Assembly: GCF_001638985.1 (NCBI RefSeq) | Contig: NW_017265171.1 | Span: 1 to 64,000 of the forward strand | DNA from: Phycomyces blakesleeanus NRRL 1555(-) | Taxonomy: Eukaryota; Mucoromycota; Mucoromycetes; Mucorales; Phycomycetaceae | Direction: 5' to 3' | Length of the DNA: 64,000 nucleotides | Shown here: in pieces, positions 34,221 to 44,200 of the stretch | How positions within the stretch are numbered: the first letter of the stretch is position 1 | Layout: every line of letters begins with the position of its first letter | Program-made: the position numbers and the translations under genes | Notes under the pieces: model-generated | Told to the model about the DNA's origin: nothing | The model's database searches: none | Seen by the model: the letters and a program-made list of their open reading frames with translations, nothing else

Positions 34221-37200
34221 TTATTTGCGTATGCATTTGCTAAAGCGTGTAGGTTCTTGTGTTGGATGTGTACGCTTGTTATGTATAATTGTAGATTTAT
34301 TGGTGGGTTTTTCTGGACCTCGTCTTTGCCAATATTTGTCAATTATGCTCAGATCGTTGAAATTGCTTGTGGGCTCCCAAGTGTCTTGATCTGGTGCATA
34401 GTTTTTCCAGCGCACTCTGTAAAGATAGTCGCCTTTTTCTTGACGATGATCAATGATGGCCTGTATCTCGTAAAAGCTATCTGGAGATATAACAGTATCT
34501 TGTGAGATCAGCTTTATCTGCGAAGGTGGGATGTTTCGTGATAGAAGTGCTCCCGTTTCGTCTTGCAAAATGTAGCTGCCTCCCTTTGTTCTGCCCTTGA
34601 CTGTGAATGGTCCTTCATATCTTGGGTCCGTCTTAGACTTTCTTAATATGTTCTTTATCATCACGTTGCTGTCGTTCGGGAACTCCATTATTATTTTATG
34701 GTCTTTGTCGTGTTTTCCTTTATCAGCAGCTTGTGTAGCTTTGATGCGTTCGCAGATTGCTGGGAATACGACAGTCTCCATTTGTTCAATTCTTTTTTTC
34801 ATATCTGGTAGACTGTTAGGAGCGTTGTGCGTGCTCTCTGTTTTTCTGTAATCAGCAAAATCGTTTGGTTGTCTTGCAAACATTAGAGTGAATGGGCGTG
34901 TGCCATGTAGCTTAGCATGTTTGCTATTTATGGCTAGCTGTGTGCTTGGGATGTATATGTCCCAGTCTCGCTTTGCTCCCTGTGTTCTCTTGTTGATGAC
35001 TTCCTTGGCTGTGTGTACCCATTTTTCAGCAACTCCATTTGCTCGCGGATGATAGGGTGTTACAAGCCGATGATCAATTCCTGCTGTATTTGTGAAAGTC
35101 TTGACGAGTTCGTTGACAAACTCGGTACCATTATCTGACTGTAAAACCTTGGGTAGGCCGAAGTCGCAAAAGATTTGAATGAGTTGTTTTGCAATTGTTA
35201 AAGATGTCTTATCTGGAATTGCGCGGAGCATGCAGAATCGGGAAAAGATGTCAACCATTACTAGCATGTAATGATTGCCGTTGTGCGAGGTGGTGTATGG
35301 GCCAGCTAAGTCTACGGCCCAGTGTTCACCTGGTTGACTGGCTGTAATAGGCTTCAGCGGATGATAGCCGTGTTTTGAGACATTGAACCGTTGGCAATTC
35401 AAGCAGCGCTTTACTGTTTCTGTTGCCTCTTGCTTGAGATTAGTCCAGTGTAGTCCATCACTATGTATAGCGTTGACAATAGCGTCTGTACCAAAGTGGC
35501 CGAGTAGATGTGCTTGGTTGAGTAGATGCTGTCTGTCTTTGATAGGTGGTGTTATCATATCCCCTGTGTTGTGCATGCGTTGGATAGCATGTGTATTTTG
35601 TGTGTTCTTTATTCGATGATTCGTAGAGATTTCTACGGTTTTACCCTCCCCCAGCGGTTTTTCCGAGGTGAAAAGGCGCGATAAAACATCTGGCAATATA
35701 TTGTCAATGCCAGGGCGGTGGACTATGTCATAAGTATAGTCGCAGAGTACATCAAGCCAGTTTATCATCATAGGGTTGGCAATTTCTTGCGTGTGAAGGT
35801 ACGTGAGAGCCTTGTGATCCGTGTACAACGTGAACTTGTTACCCCACAAGAACTTATGGAATTTAGTCAAAGCATAAACGATGCCCAAAAGTTCACGTTT
35901 GGTGACAGGATAGTTGCGTTCAGATTTGGAAAGTGACCGTGCCATAAAACCAATGTAGCGATATTGGTTGTCTATGATCTGATAGAGCACGGCGCCAATA
36001 CCTGTGTTGGAGGCGTCTGTGGCAACCAGAAATGGTTGGGTTGTGTCAGGGTGGCTTAGGACTGGTGCGTGTGTAAGTGCAATTTTGAGCTTGGAAAAAG
36101 CTTGCGTTTGTTCTTCTGTCCATAACCCGTGTAGTGAGTCAGCATTGCGTAGTTTGTCCAGAGGAGAAGACAGTTGCGACAAGTTGGGAATGTGCTCACG
36201 AAAATAGTTGACGAGACCCATGAAGCGTTGAATGTCTTTGCCAGACTTGGGTTGTGGCCACATGGTAGCATTGTGAACCTTGCGAGCATCAAGATCAATA
36301 CCTCTAGTGCTTACAGTAAAACCCAGTAACGATACAGAAGTTTGTGCAAAGTGACATTTCTGCGGATTGAGAATGAGATTGACATCCGTGAGCTTTTGAA
36401 TAGCCGTTTGGACGTGTTTAACATGGTCAGACATGTTAGTGGAAAAAACTACGATGTCGTCGACAAATGCAGTGACATATGGAGTATCGTGATAAATCAA
36501 ATTGACTACTCGCTGAAACTTGGACGACAATGGCTTGAGACCAAAGGGACATCCTCGAAACATATACTGATTGCCTTCAAACGTGAATGTAGTCTTGTGT
36601 CTATCGTCTTCATGAATTTTGAATCGATGAAAGGCACTCTTGAGGTCTAGCGTAGTGAAGATTGTTGCACCCCGTAGCCTGTGAAAGAGTTCAGAGATGA
36701 GTGGCAAAGGGAATCTGTCGTCAGGTAGCAGAGTGTTGATGGCTCTGGGATCTAAGCAAGGACGCTTGCCTGTGGGATTACCAAACTCATCTTTTTTAGG
36801 AGCGAATGTAAGTGGGCTGTTCCACTTAGTATTGACGGGTGCCCTTTGTATGGTGCCATCAGTAAGCCATTGGTTTATATGTTTGGCCATCAGTGGAACA
36901 AGTTGTAAAGCAATAGGATATTGTCGTCTATAGACTACTTGACCTGGGGGCGTTGGTAGTCGTACAATAGATTCCTTAACTGTACAAAATGAAGTGATGG
37001 GTATGGCTTCATTGGCTTTAATGAAGGGTAGTAGAGCCTTCATGAATTGAGAATGTTCAGTGGGTGTACCAGCTGGTGAATTATTGGGCTTTTCTATTTC
37101 AGCTATGGGTGTAGGGGTCTGAGGTGTATTAGAACCGTACCAACTCTCTGCTAGTCCCAGTAAATGAATACCAAGGCTTGGCATTAAATCTGTACCAATA

Positions 37201-38855
37201 CTAACATCTATATTCTCAGCGAGATCCAAAACTTCAAAAGAATGTGTAATGTGTTTGTTGTTATAAAAAACTTTTATTGGTTTTGTTACTCCTAGTCTAT
37301 GAGCTATAGCGTTACTAGTGGCCAACACGATTTTCCCTTTGCGAGGAATTATTGACCACCCAAACTTGCTACAGAGCTTGGTGTTGACAGAGCTGATGGT
37401 GGCCCCGGTGTCTACCAGTGCCCATAGTTTTTCCTCTTCTAAAGAAATAGGAACGAGATAGGAGTGAGTAGACCGTTTACTGAGATCTACGTGAGTGCCC
37501 GTGTACTTACATGGGGAGCACTGTTCAAAGTCCATGTGCATGGACTGATCATCCTCAGATGTGCTGACATCTGAGGGAGAACTGTCGTCAGAGACAGTGT
37601 GGGCAGAACGGACGGCGAAGTGGGGAGCAGAGCCCCTGGGAGAGCCAGACGCAGAACTGGAAGAGCTGGAGGAACCAGCGACGGAAGAACAGCGATGTTT
37701 GTGGGACCAAACTTCACCGCACCAACGGCAAGGAGCAGAACCAACGTACTTGTTGATGTAGGGGGCTTTTTCAACCCGATTGCCCCCTTTTGCTGCCAGT
37801 GCGTTCTTGAGGATGCGGCAGTCTTCGGAGTCATGGCTGCCCTTGCCATGGAGCGAGCACCTCTTGCTGGAAGAGCGCTCACGGCTCTGTGTGGCTTCAC
37901 GGGGAGAACCAGGGGAGCGGGCAGAAGAGGTGGCAGCAGACATGCGGGTCGTCTGTTCTGGGCTGAGATGGCGGCCTTTGGGCACAGGGTCGTTATGCAA
38001 GCTCATCAGAAAGACCTTGCTATAGATGGACCGGGCCAGGGAAGCAGCCTTGTCAATGGTGTCCCGTTTTTCCCTGGGCATGTTGACTTGTAGCAAGGAG
38101 ACTTGTCTTGCCAGCTCGGGCAGAAGTGTGGCAGTGTATGCAATGGCTGCCTGCATGTTGTCTGCCACGTCAGCTTCCCGACGAACCCTTTGGTAACGGT
38201 CCGTGTAGTTGCTGACGGTTTCTGTAGGGCTCATTCTCATGAGCATCAGCTCATGTGTGAGCTGTACTTGACGCTCAAGGTCGTTGATTCCATATACCTT
38301 GATAAAGGCGTCGCGGACAAAGGACCAGGGAAGCTCGGGTGAACTACGAAGGTAGTTGTCATACCAGGAACGCTGTTCTCTTGACAGAACAATGGGGAGT
38401 AGACGGTGCCAGTCCACATTAAGGTCCAGACTGTATGAGTGGAGCACATCCTCGAATTTGTCCAGACACTCTTCAATGGACGAGTAGACCTTCTGGGTGT
38501 TGTCCCACTCGTTTCCTTGCCACTGAAGAACTGGTAGCTCGCGAGGTACAACACGGGATTGGGGAGCAACTTGCTCAGCGCGGGCAGGACCAGAACGAAG
38601 CAAATGGGTATGTGCTGACATGAGGATAGCCAGATCGCCTTCTGTGGCCGCAATTGTCAGCCTTATTTGATTCTTGGTGTCCTCAGGCTGGTTTTGTTCG
38701 ATGGCATCGGCTAGGGCGATGGAAGCAGCAGCCAGGAGATCCCTAAGTCTGGTAATAGCCAACATGGACTTGTTGGCCTGTTCATTGCTTGCGATTTCAC
38801 TTGTGTTGAGGCTGCTCTGAACACTGGGGGCGGGAGACTGGTTTTCGGAAGACAT
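34221..38855 (-). CDS. Gypsy-2 Gag-Pol polyprotein with chromodomain
   Basis: 1,544 residues from the first ATG (MSSENQSPAP), uninterrupted. Residue numbers are approximate. Gag comes first, with a Cys/His-rich end (CRWCGEVWSHKHRC, about 385). The protease is LWALVDTGATIS (about 480). The reverse transcriptase has TLDLKSAFH and YVTAFVDDIVVFS (about 800). RNase H is FLVATDASNTGIGAVLY (about 945), and the integrase HHCC finger ends CLNCQRF (about 1160). The DDE core is VDLAGPY, LQSDNGTEF and NGVAEKW (about 1180, 1240, 1275). The GPY module is followed by a C-terminal chromodomain (YRVRWKNYAPDQDTWEP, about 1485). Chromodomains steer integrase to modified histones. Gag and Pol are in one frame, as in Tf1/sushi-type chromoviruses. 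Confidence 0.96.
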   Translation of the reverse strand: MSSENQSPAPSVQSSLNTSEIASNEQANKSMLAITRLRDLLAAASIALADAIEQNQPEDTKNQIRLTIAATEGDLAILMSAHTHLLRSGPARAEQVAPQSRVVPRELPVLQWQGNEWDNTQKVYSSIEECLDKFEDVLHSYSLDLNVDWHRLLPIVLSREQRSWYDNYLRSSPELPWSFVRDAFIKVYGINDLERQVQLTHELMLMRMSPTETVSNYTDRYQRVRREADVADNMQAAIAYTATLLPELARQVSLLQVNMPREKRDTIDKAASLARSIYSKVFLMSLHNDPVPKGRHLSPEQTTRMSAATSSARSPGSPREATQSRERSSSKRCSLHGKGSHDSEDCRILKNALAAKGGNRVEKAPYINKYVGSAPCRWCGEVWSHKHRCSSVAGSSSSSSSASGSPRGSAPHFAVRSAHTVSDDSSPSDVSTSEDDQSMHMDFEQCSPCKYTGTHVDLSKRSTHSYLVPISLEEEKLWALVDTGATISSVNTKLCSKFGWSIIPRKGKIVLATSNAIAHRLGVTKPIKVFYNNKHITHSFEVLDLAENIDVSIGTDLMPSLGIHLLGLAESWYGSNTPQTPTPIAEIEKPNNSPAGTPTEHSQFMKALLPFIKANEAIPITSFCTVKESIVRLPTPPGQVVYRRQYPIALQLVPLMAKHINQWLTDGTIQRAPVNTKWNSPLTFAPKKDEFGNPTGKRPCLDPRAINTLLPDDRFPLPLISELFHRLRGATIFTTLDLKSAFHRFKIHEDDRHKTTFTFEGNQYMFRGCPFGLKPLSSKFQRVVNLIYHDTPYVTAFVDDIVVFSTNMSDHVKHVQTAIQKLTDVNLILNPQKCHFAQTSVSLLGFTVSTRGIDLDARKVHNATMWPQPKSGKDIQRFMGLVNYFREHIPNLSQLSSPLDKLRNADSLHGLWTEEQTQAFSKLKIALTHAPVLSHPDTTQPFLVATDASNTGIGAVLYQIIDNQYRYIGFMARSLSKSERNYPVTKRELLGIVYALTKFHKFLWGNKFTLYTDHKALTYLHTQEIANPMMINWLDVLCDYTYDIVHRPGIDNILPDVLSRLFTSEKPLGEGKTVEISTNHRIKNTQNTHAIQRMHNTGDMITPPIKDRQHLLNQAHLLGHFGTDAIVNAIHSDGLHWTNLKQEATETVKRCLNCQRFNVSKHGYHPLKPITASQPGEHWAVDLAGPYTTSHNGNHYMLVMVDIFSRFCMLRAIPDKTSLTIAKQLIQIFCDFGLPKVLQSDNGTEFVNELVKTFTNTAGIDHRLVTPYHPRANGVAEKWVHTAKEVINKRTQGAKRDWDIYIPSTQLAINSKHAKLHGTRPFTLMFARQPNDFADYRKTESTHNAPNSLPDMKKRIEQMETVVFPAICERIKATQAADKGKHDKDHKIIMEFPNDSNVMIKNILRKSKTDPRYEGPFTVKGRTKGGSYILQDETGALLSRNIPPSQIKLISQDTVISPDSFYEIQAIIDHRQEKGDYLYRVRWKNYAPDQDTWEPTSNFNDLSIIDKYWQRRGPEKPTNKSTIIHNKRTHPTQEPTRFSKCIRK

Positions 38856-38875
38856 GTTTTGATTGTGATAAGAGT

Positions 38876-38888
38876 TCACCGTAAAAAA
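38876..38888 (-). promoter_or_regulatory. Gypsy-2 primer-binding region, likely self-primed
   Basis: Directly after the 5' LTR the element strand reads TTTTTTACGGTGAACTC, not the TGG expected for a tRNA 3' end. TACGGTGA (38876-38883) is complementary to TCACCGTA inside the LTR (plus-strand tacggtga at 38935-38942). That is what a Tf1/sushi-type self-priming transcript would need. Confidence 0.55.
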
Positions 38889-39279
38889 TGTTATATTTTT
38901 AGAAAAGAACGAAAAACAAAGTGCAGACGAGAAGTACGGTGAGACTTTGTTTATTGATGAAAAGAGAGATGATCTTCTATTGCTATTTGCTATGTGAGTT
39001 TATATAGACATTGCGTGTGTATTTAGGATAATGATATGAGTATATCATGTGATGTCTGTTTTCTTATATCATAGATAATATATTGTTAAGTTATTACCCA
39101 CGCTCTTGTTTGAGTGATTAGTGATGTTGACTAAGGTGTGTGACCTTGTTATCGGTATATTCTTTATTTAATGATAGTGTGAGAAATAATGTATAATTGA
39201 TACTGGTCGCTTATTCAATATGTCTTTGTCTTATTGTCTGTGCGCTCTATTTGAATCTACGATTATGTTGGATACAACA
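38889..39279 (-). repeat. Gypsy-2 5' LTR
   Basis: 391 bp, apparently identical to 33755-34145. Confidence 0.95.
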
Positions 39280-39628
39280 CCATGTCAGGTATTCTGTCGG
39301 TAATACAGAAGACAATCAAGTGAATATGGTCTTCTTTGTGTATCAGGATGCGATCAATGAGGCACAAAGAATGCCTGAGACTGTCATTATTGATGCCACA
39401 TATAAGACAAATAGTCATCGAATGACTTATGTCAACATTGTTGGTACTAGCAATGTGAGTGGAAACCCTCGTACCACTTTAAAGACGTATCCAATTGCCG
39501 GTGCTTGGGTAGAGCATGAGACAGAAGAAAATTATCTCTGGGTGCTTAGCTGTCTCCGCGATGCAGTCTGGCCCAATGACAACAACAACAACAACAACAA
39601 CAACATATATAGTGTGGTCAGAGCTTAA

Positions 39629-40019
39629 CTGCGGCCCAAAATTGTCACTTGGTTCTCTTGCAGACCTATAATTTGTTTTTTTTTTGTAATACATTTTTTT
39701 TTTCAAATTGTCTTAACATATTTTATTTTCTCAGCAGAAAGTTTAGATATTTTCTTCTCTTTTTCTTCTGACTTTTAATAGTCATCAAATGCAATCTACA
39801 TTTACTAAAAATGTAAAGTCTGTAGTTAAAGCTTACTTTTGTCTATCAGGAGATTTAATTTTAGGTAGTCAATTTGCTTTTTGTCAACCTTTTCAAAAAA
39901 CAGAGATTTTCTAGTTTCAAATTGGATTTTTAGTGATTTTTTAATTATTATAGGCCGAAAACATAGTCACAAAAGCAAAAAACTGCCATTTTTTCCCGTA
40001 GTGTAAATATCAAGGCTGA
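39629..40019. other. MULE copy 1 3' noncoding region
   Basis: T-rich DNA between the truncated transposase frame and the right TIR. No gene is seen. Confidence 0.5.
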
Positions 40020-40230
40020 CCCCCAAAAAAATGCGTGTAACATGCAAAACTAATTATATGTGATGTCACGTCTAGTTCTTCAATTTGCTCGCTTTTGCAT
40101 GTCTTATCAGTGTCCAATTTGTTGGTAACACTCCTAAAAGTCAATTATAGGTGATGTCATGTTTAATTCTCCCTTTTGGTCTTTTTTTGCATGTCTGACC
40201 CTAATTTTTCTTGCATGTCCATATCATTGC
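40020..40230. repeat. MULE copy 1 right TIR (type A)
   Basis: Inverted partner of 32702-32994 (matching gttttgcatgttacacgcat, aagacatgcaaaag, gatatggacatgcaa). It has one 91-bp unit fewer than the left end and lacks the terminal GGCTAT, where copy 2 begins. Confidence 0.78.
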
Positions 40231-40231
40231 C

Positions 40232-40332
40232 CTATCCTTATGGACAAGACGACGGGACAAGATTTCGAGGACAATATTTTCATCTCTGACGTCAGAGATG
40301 ATTAGTGTAACAATCCCATTTTTTTTGGGGGG
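40232..40332. repeat. MULE copy 2 left TIR (type B)
   Basis: Runs CTATCCTTATGGACAAGACG to T8G6 and is inverted at 50056-50158. It contains the 20-bp perfect palindrome CATCTCTGACGTCAGAGATG. Confidence 0.8.
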
Positions 40333-40565
40333 TCAAATCCGAGTATTTCGTAAAAGTTTCAAAAAATATTGATTATAAAAAAAGTTGACAATTGAGATAA
40401 AAATTGATAGAAAGATAAAAGTTGATATAAAAATAAATAAAGATAAAATATATAAAAAAAAAAACTACAAAAATAAAATATTCAATGTTAATATTATCAA
40501 TGCCAATTCAAGTACAAAATATATACCTTAGTAATTAATACATGATCGAGTTGTCGCTTAGGCCA
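40333..40565. other. MULE copy 2 3' end, left of Gypsy-1
   Basis: AT-rich. With Gypsy-1 removed, the OTU-domain frame crosses into this piece and stops at about 40535. Confidence 0.5.
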
Positions 40566-41196
40566 TGTTGTGAATGAGTATTGATTACTGCTGAATCTGA
40601 GAGTAAGACTGAAGGATAAAATAATATCCTCAGCTATTCCAGTCAAACGGATCTCCCTTTATGATATTATCTAATACACAGATCATCATACACATAATTG
40701 ATTATTTATTATTATCACCATGACATGGGATATACAAATACATATACATTATATATATGGCATCATTATATTTCATCTACATATTTCTTTTATTATACAA
40801 ATACTTAATTGAGAGACTACAACTACAACTATCTAATATTATGAAACATTACCCGAGTATCTGGGTCGGAATACTAAAATATTACCAATAGCATAAATGC
40901 TCTTCTTTACCAAAACTCTTGGACTGATCTGACTGGAGAAGTATCATATCAATTGGTCTTTCCGGATCTTTCCAGAAGAACAATACTCCTGGAAGATGAC
41001 TCATCGTGATAAAGATTACTTAAGCACACACTGAATTACAAATTAGAAAAACATATAAATATCAGTAGATAGTTCCGTGTAGAAAGACAATCGAATTTTA
41101 TATTTCTTTACTTTTCTTTTGAAATAAACAACCTACACAAGTTCTCACGAATTCTTTCGTCTATATTATATTTTGCTTTATTTTCTCCCCACAACA
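40566..41196 (+). repeat. Gypsy-1 5' LTR (family A)
   Basis: 631 bp, TGTTGTGAATGAG...CCCCACAACA. A CATATAAATA box near 41050 is the likely TATA element. The tcacgaa segment at 41145-41151 can pair with the primer-binding region after the LTR. Confidence 0.96.
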
Positions 41197-41214
41197 TTTT
41201 TTTTCGTGAACTAC
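41197..41214 (+). promoter_or_regulatory. Gypsy-1 primer-binding region, likely self-primed
   Basis: TTTTTTTTCGTGAACTAC lies directly after the 5' LTR and again lacks TGG. TTCGTGA (41203-41209) is complementary to TCACGAA in the LTR at 41145-41151. This sits at the position equivalent to the pairing segment of Gypsy-2, just after AATAAACAA. Confidence 0.55.
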
Positions 41215-41215
41215 A

Positions 41216-44200
41216 ATGAACTCTCCTGCTGACTTGTTTCCCGCTGGTTTGACCCCTGTTCCTGAGGAGGCTACCTTGTCCCCCATGTCTGCGGATGAAT
41301 TATTCTCTGACTTGAGTGAGCCCGTCCTCTTTCCGGATGCTGCCCCTGGTTTTGGTTCCGTTTCTGGTTCTGGTTCCCCTCCCGTTGGTAGAGAAGTAGC
41401 AACTGCTTCCTCCTGTGTGGCCGTTCTCAAGGCTGAATTGGGCAACCACATCGAGGCCTTCAGCGCTGCTCATGTAGCAAACAATGAGCAAGCAGCTGAT
41501 GATGCACTCCGCAGGATCGAGCGCACAAGATTGGCAATCACTAGCCTTGAAAAGTGCAGCGAGATGCTTGCCTCTCCTGGTACAAACACAGAGAGAGCTG
41601 ACCGTGAAGGAGGGTTGACTCTCAACAGAAGAGATCTTCCCAAATTCCAATTGGCCTCCAGTATTATTAAGCCCTTCCCAAATGAAGAGGTTTTTGAATC
41701 AGTTGGACATTTCCTACGTACCTTCAAGAATGTGATCGAGTCTTCTTCCTTGGACATCGAGAGAGTTTGGAAGAAATTCCTCCCACTTTGCCTGCCTCAC
41801 ACTGATGACGGATGGGTAGAGATGGATCTTAAGAAGTGTATTGATTGGAAGGCGGCGAAATCATGCTTCAACAAAAGACATGGTTCCAGCTTGGTGTCTC
41901 GGCGATTCACAGACCAGGTCTTTACAATGATGATGAAGAACACTGAGTCCATCGGTGATTACTCGAAGAAGTTCCTCCGTGCGGTTTACAATGCTGGTTT
42001 ACCCAAAGACGATGCTCGCATCGCTGATCGCTTCCTTGCCTCGCTGACCTTATCAGTGCAAACACTGGTAAGAGTTACCATGGCCCGCTCTGGTCCCAAT
42101 GGGGAGTCCAAGCGTGATTGGACTGTAGAGCAGATCACGCAGATCGGCAGAGACATCCTTGGGGATGACAACAGGCTCTATGCTGAGGCGACCCGATTGA
42201 TTCCTGGTTCCCGTGGGCAACCTGAGAAGAATAACGAGGAACATCCCAGAAAGAAGCTTCACCACTCCAACAAGATAACCAAGCATGAGAAGACATTTTT
42301 CTGCTCGCACCATGGAAAAAACCCGACCCATGAGTCCAGCAAGTGTTTTACCTTGATCAACCGCAAGAACAAAGCCAGTAGTTCCAACAGTCGCAATCCT
42401 TGCAGACGTTGTGGTGAAAACTACTACCATGGTCATGTCTGCAAAAGCAAGAACAATGAGCCAATTCTCATGGTATCCCAGTCTCCCGCAAAGGATAAGT
42501 CTGAGCAGACGCTCAAGACGATCCAGGACAGGATAGATGAAGACATGGAGGAAATATCATTTGAATGTAAGTACCTACTTGACAGAATTGAGAGAAGAAT
42601 TAAAGCTAATGATGCGTTTAATCTTGTAACTCCAATCATAATAGAGAACCAGAAGTTAATCGGGATGATCGATACAGGCAGTTCCCGCACGTTTATAAAT
42701 TTGAAATGTTTAAATAACAATTTACAAATAACAAAAATAAATTCTTCAATTGGTTCCTTTAATTTTCTGTCTAAGAATAGTAGTACAAAGAGATTAGGAA
42801 AAACTGATCCTTTAAATTTTAAATATATAAATGGCATCACCTTTAAGCATGCACCAGAGGTGTTAGAGTTTAATACGGGTTTTAATTTTGATATCCTCCT
42901 TGGAAGAGATATTTTGGCAAAGATGAATATTGGATTAATTAATGTTGCATATGATATTGAAGGAGAATATGTCCATTCAGATAATGCAAAAGACTATGCC
43001 GCCATTTATGAAAATCTAAATATTGATAAAGAGAAAAAGTTTGAACCTGATAATTCGCCAGCTGGCACAGCACAGCAACGAGCAGAATTTATGAGCTCTA
43101 TTAAAGCATCACTGGAGGAAAATAAGAATATTCCCGTTGAGTCATATTGTCCTTTATCAGAATCTATTATTCGTTTACCTACTAAGGAAGGTGCGACGGC
43201 TTACAGACGGCAGTATCCTATACCGCACGCTCTAAGACCAACACTTGACAAGCAAGTAAAAGAATGGCTTGAGACAGGAACTATTGTCAAGTCCAAGACC
43301 AACACTTCCTTCAACAGTCCAATGTTGCTTGTTCCAAAGAGAAACAAAGCTGGTGAGATTGTCAGTCATAGAGTGTGTTTAGATGTGCGATTGTTAAATC
43401 AGATCCTACCTCCCACATTCAATTATCCAATTCCAAAAATTCAAACAATATTTCAAAACTTAAGTGGAAAGAAATTCTTTACCACACTCGACTTATCCAA
43501 TGCGTATCATCGTTTCAAAGTTGCACCTGAGGATGTACACAAACTGACATTCACTCACTTAGATGGGCAACAGTATAGCTTTATTAAAGGCTGTTTTGGC
43601 TTGAAGATGCTTACTTCACAATTTCAACATGTCATGGCTACTTTATTTGATAAGATTGACTGTGTACAGAATTTTGTTGATGATTGTATTGTTGCCAGTG
43701 AAACATTTGAACAGCATGTCAAAGACGTAAAATTAGTTATTGAAAAATTGTCATCCGCGAAGTTGATTCTGAACTCGGAAAAGTGTGTCTGGTTTCAACA
43801 TTCAGTGAGATTGCTTGGTTTTGTCGTCAATGAGACAGGCACCAAGGTTGATAAGCGAAAGTTGACAAATGTTGACAAATGGCCTATTCCTACAACTGCG
43901 AAACAGATTCAGCAATTCATGGGTTTGATCAATTACTTCAGAGATTATATTCCTATGATTTCGAAGGTAGCTGAGCCTATTTCACGTTTGAGTCATGCCA
44001 AGAATGTGTCTGGTCAATGGACAGATGAGCAGACGAAAAGCTTTAAAGCACTAAAAGACATATTGCACCAAGATTTAATTCTTCATTACGCAGATATGTC
44101 ACGTGAAATGTATGTGGCCACAGATGCATCCCTTTATGGAGCAGCTTGCTTATTGTTTCAGCGAGATGAACAAGGGCGTGATAAATATATCAGCTTTGTA

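Larger units (their letters stand above)
33755..39279 (-). mobile_element. Full-length chromodomain Gypsy retrotransposon (Gypsy-2)
   Basis: 391-bp LTRs at 33755-34145 and 38889-39279 read as identical, with the 5-bp duplication CCATG at 33750-33754 and 39280-39284. One intact gag-pol open frame lies between. It is inserted in the MULE copy 1 coding sequence. LTR identity and an unbroken polyprotein point to a very recent insertion. Confidence 0.96.
33082..39628 (+). pseudogene. FAR1/MULE transposase, copy 1, broken and C-terminally deleted
   Basis: Coding starts at ATG 33082 (MSNINNINNTND). A FAR1-type N-terminal domain follows (REFSSVVAVREAAKAYG, KLICKHSGKY), with an in-frame TAG at about 33391 where copy 2 has Trp. 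The frame then runs to 33754, where a Gypsy element is inserted. It resumes at 39280 in the MULE catalytic domain (MPETVIIDATYKTNSHRM; Asp of IDATYKTN). It ends in an Asn run and a stop at 39626-39628, followed by T-rich DNA and the right TIR. The rest of the catalytic domain, SWIM and OTU parts found in copy 2 are absent. It is nonautonomous. Confidence 0.83.

Noticed and set aside
37487..38342. Open frames opposite the Gypsy-2 gag region
   Set aside because: They are antisense shadows of an intact polyprotein and have biased, implausible composition.
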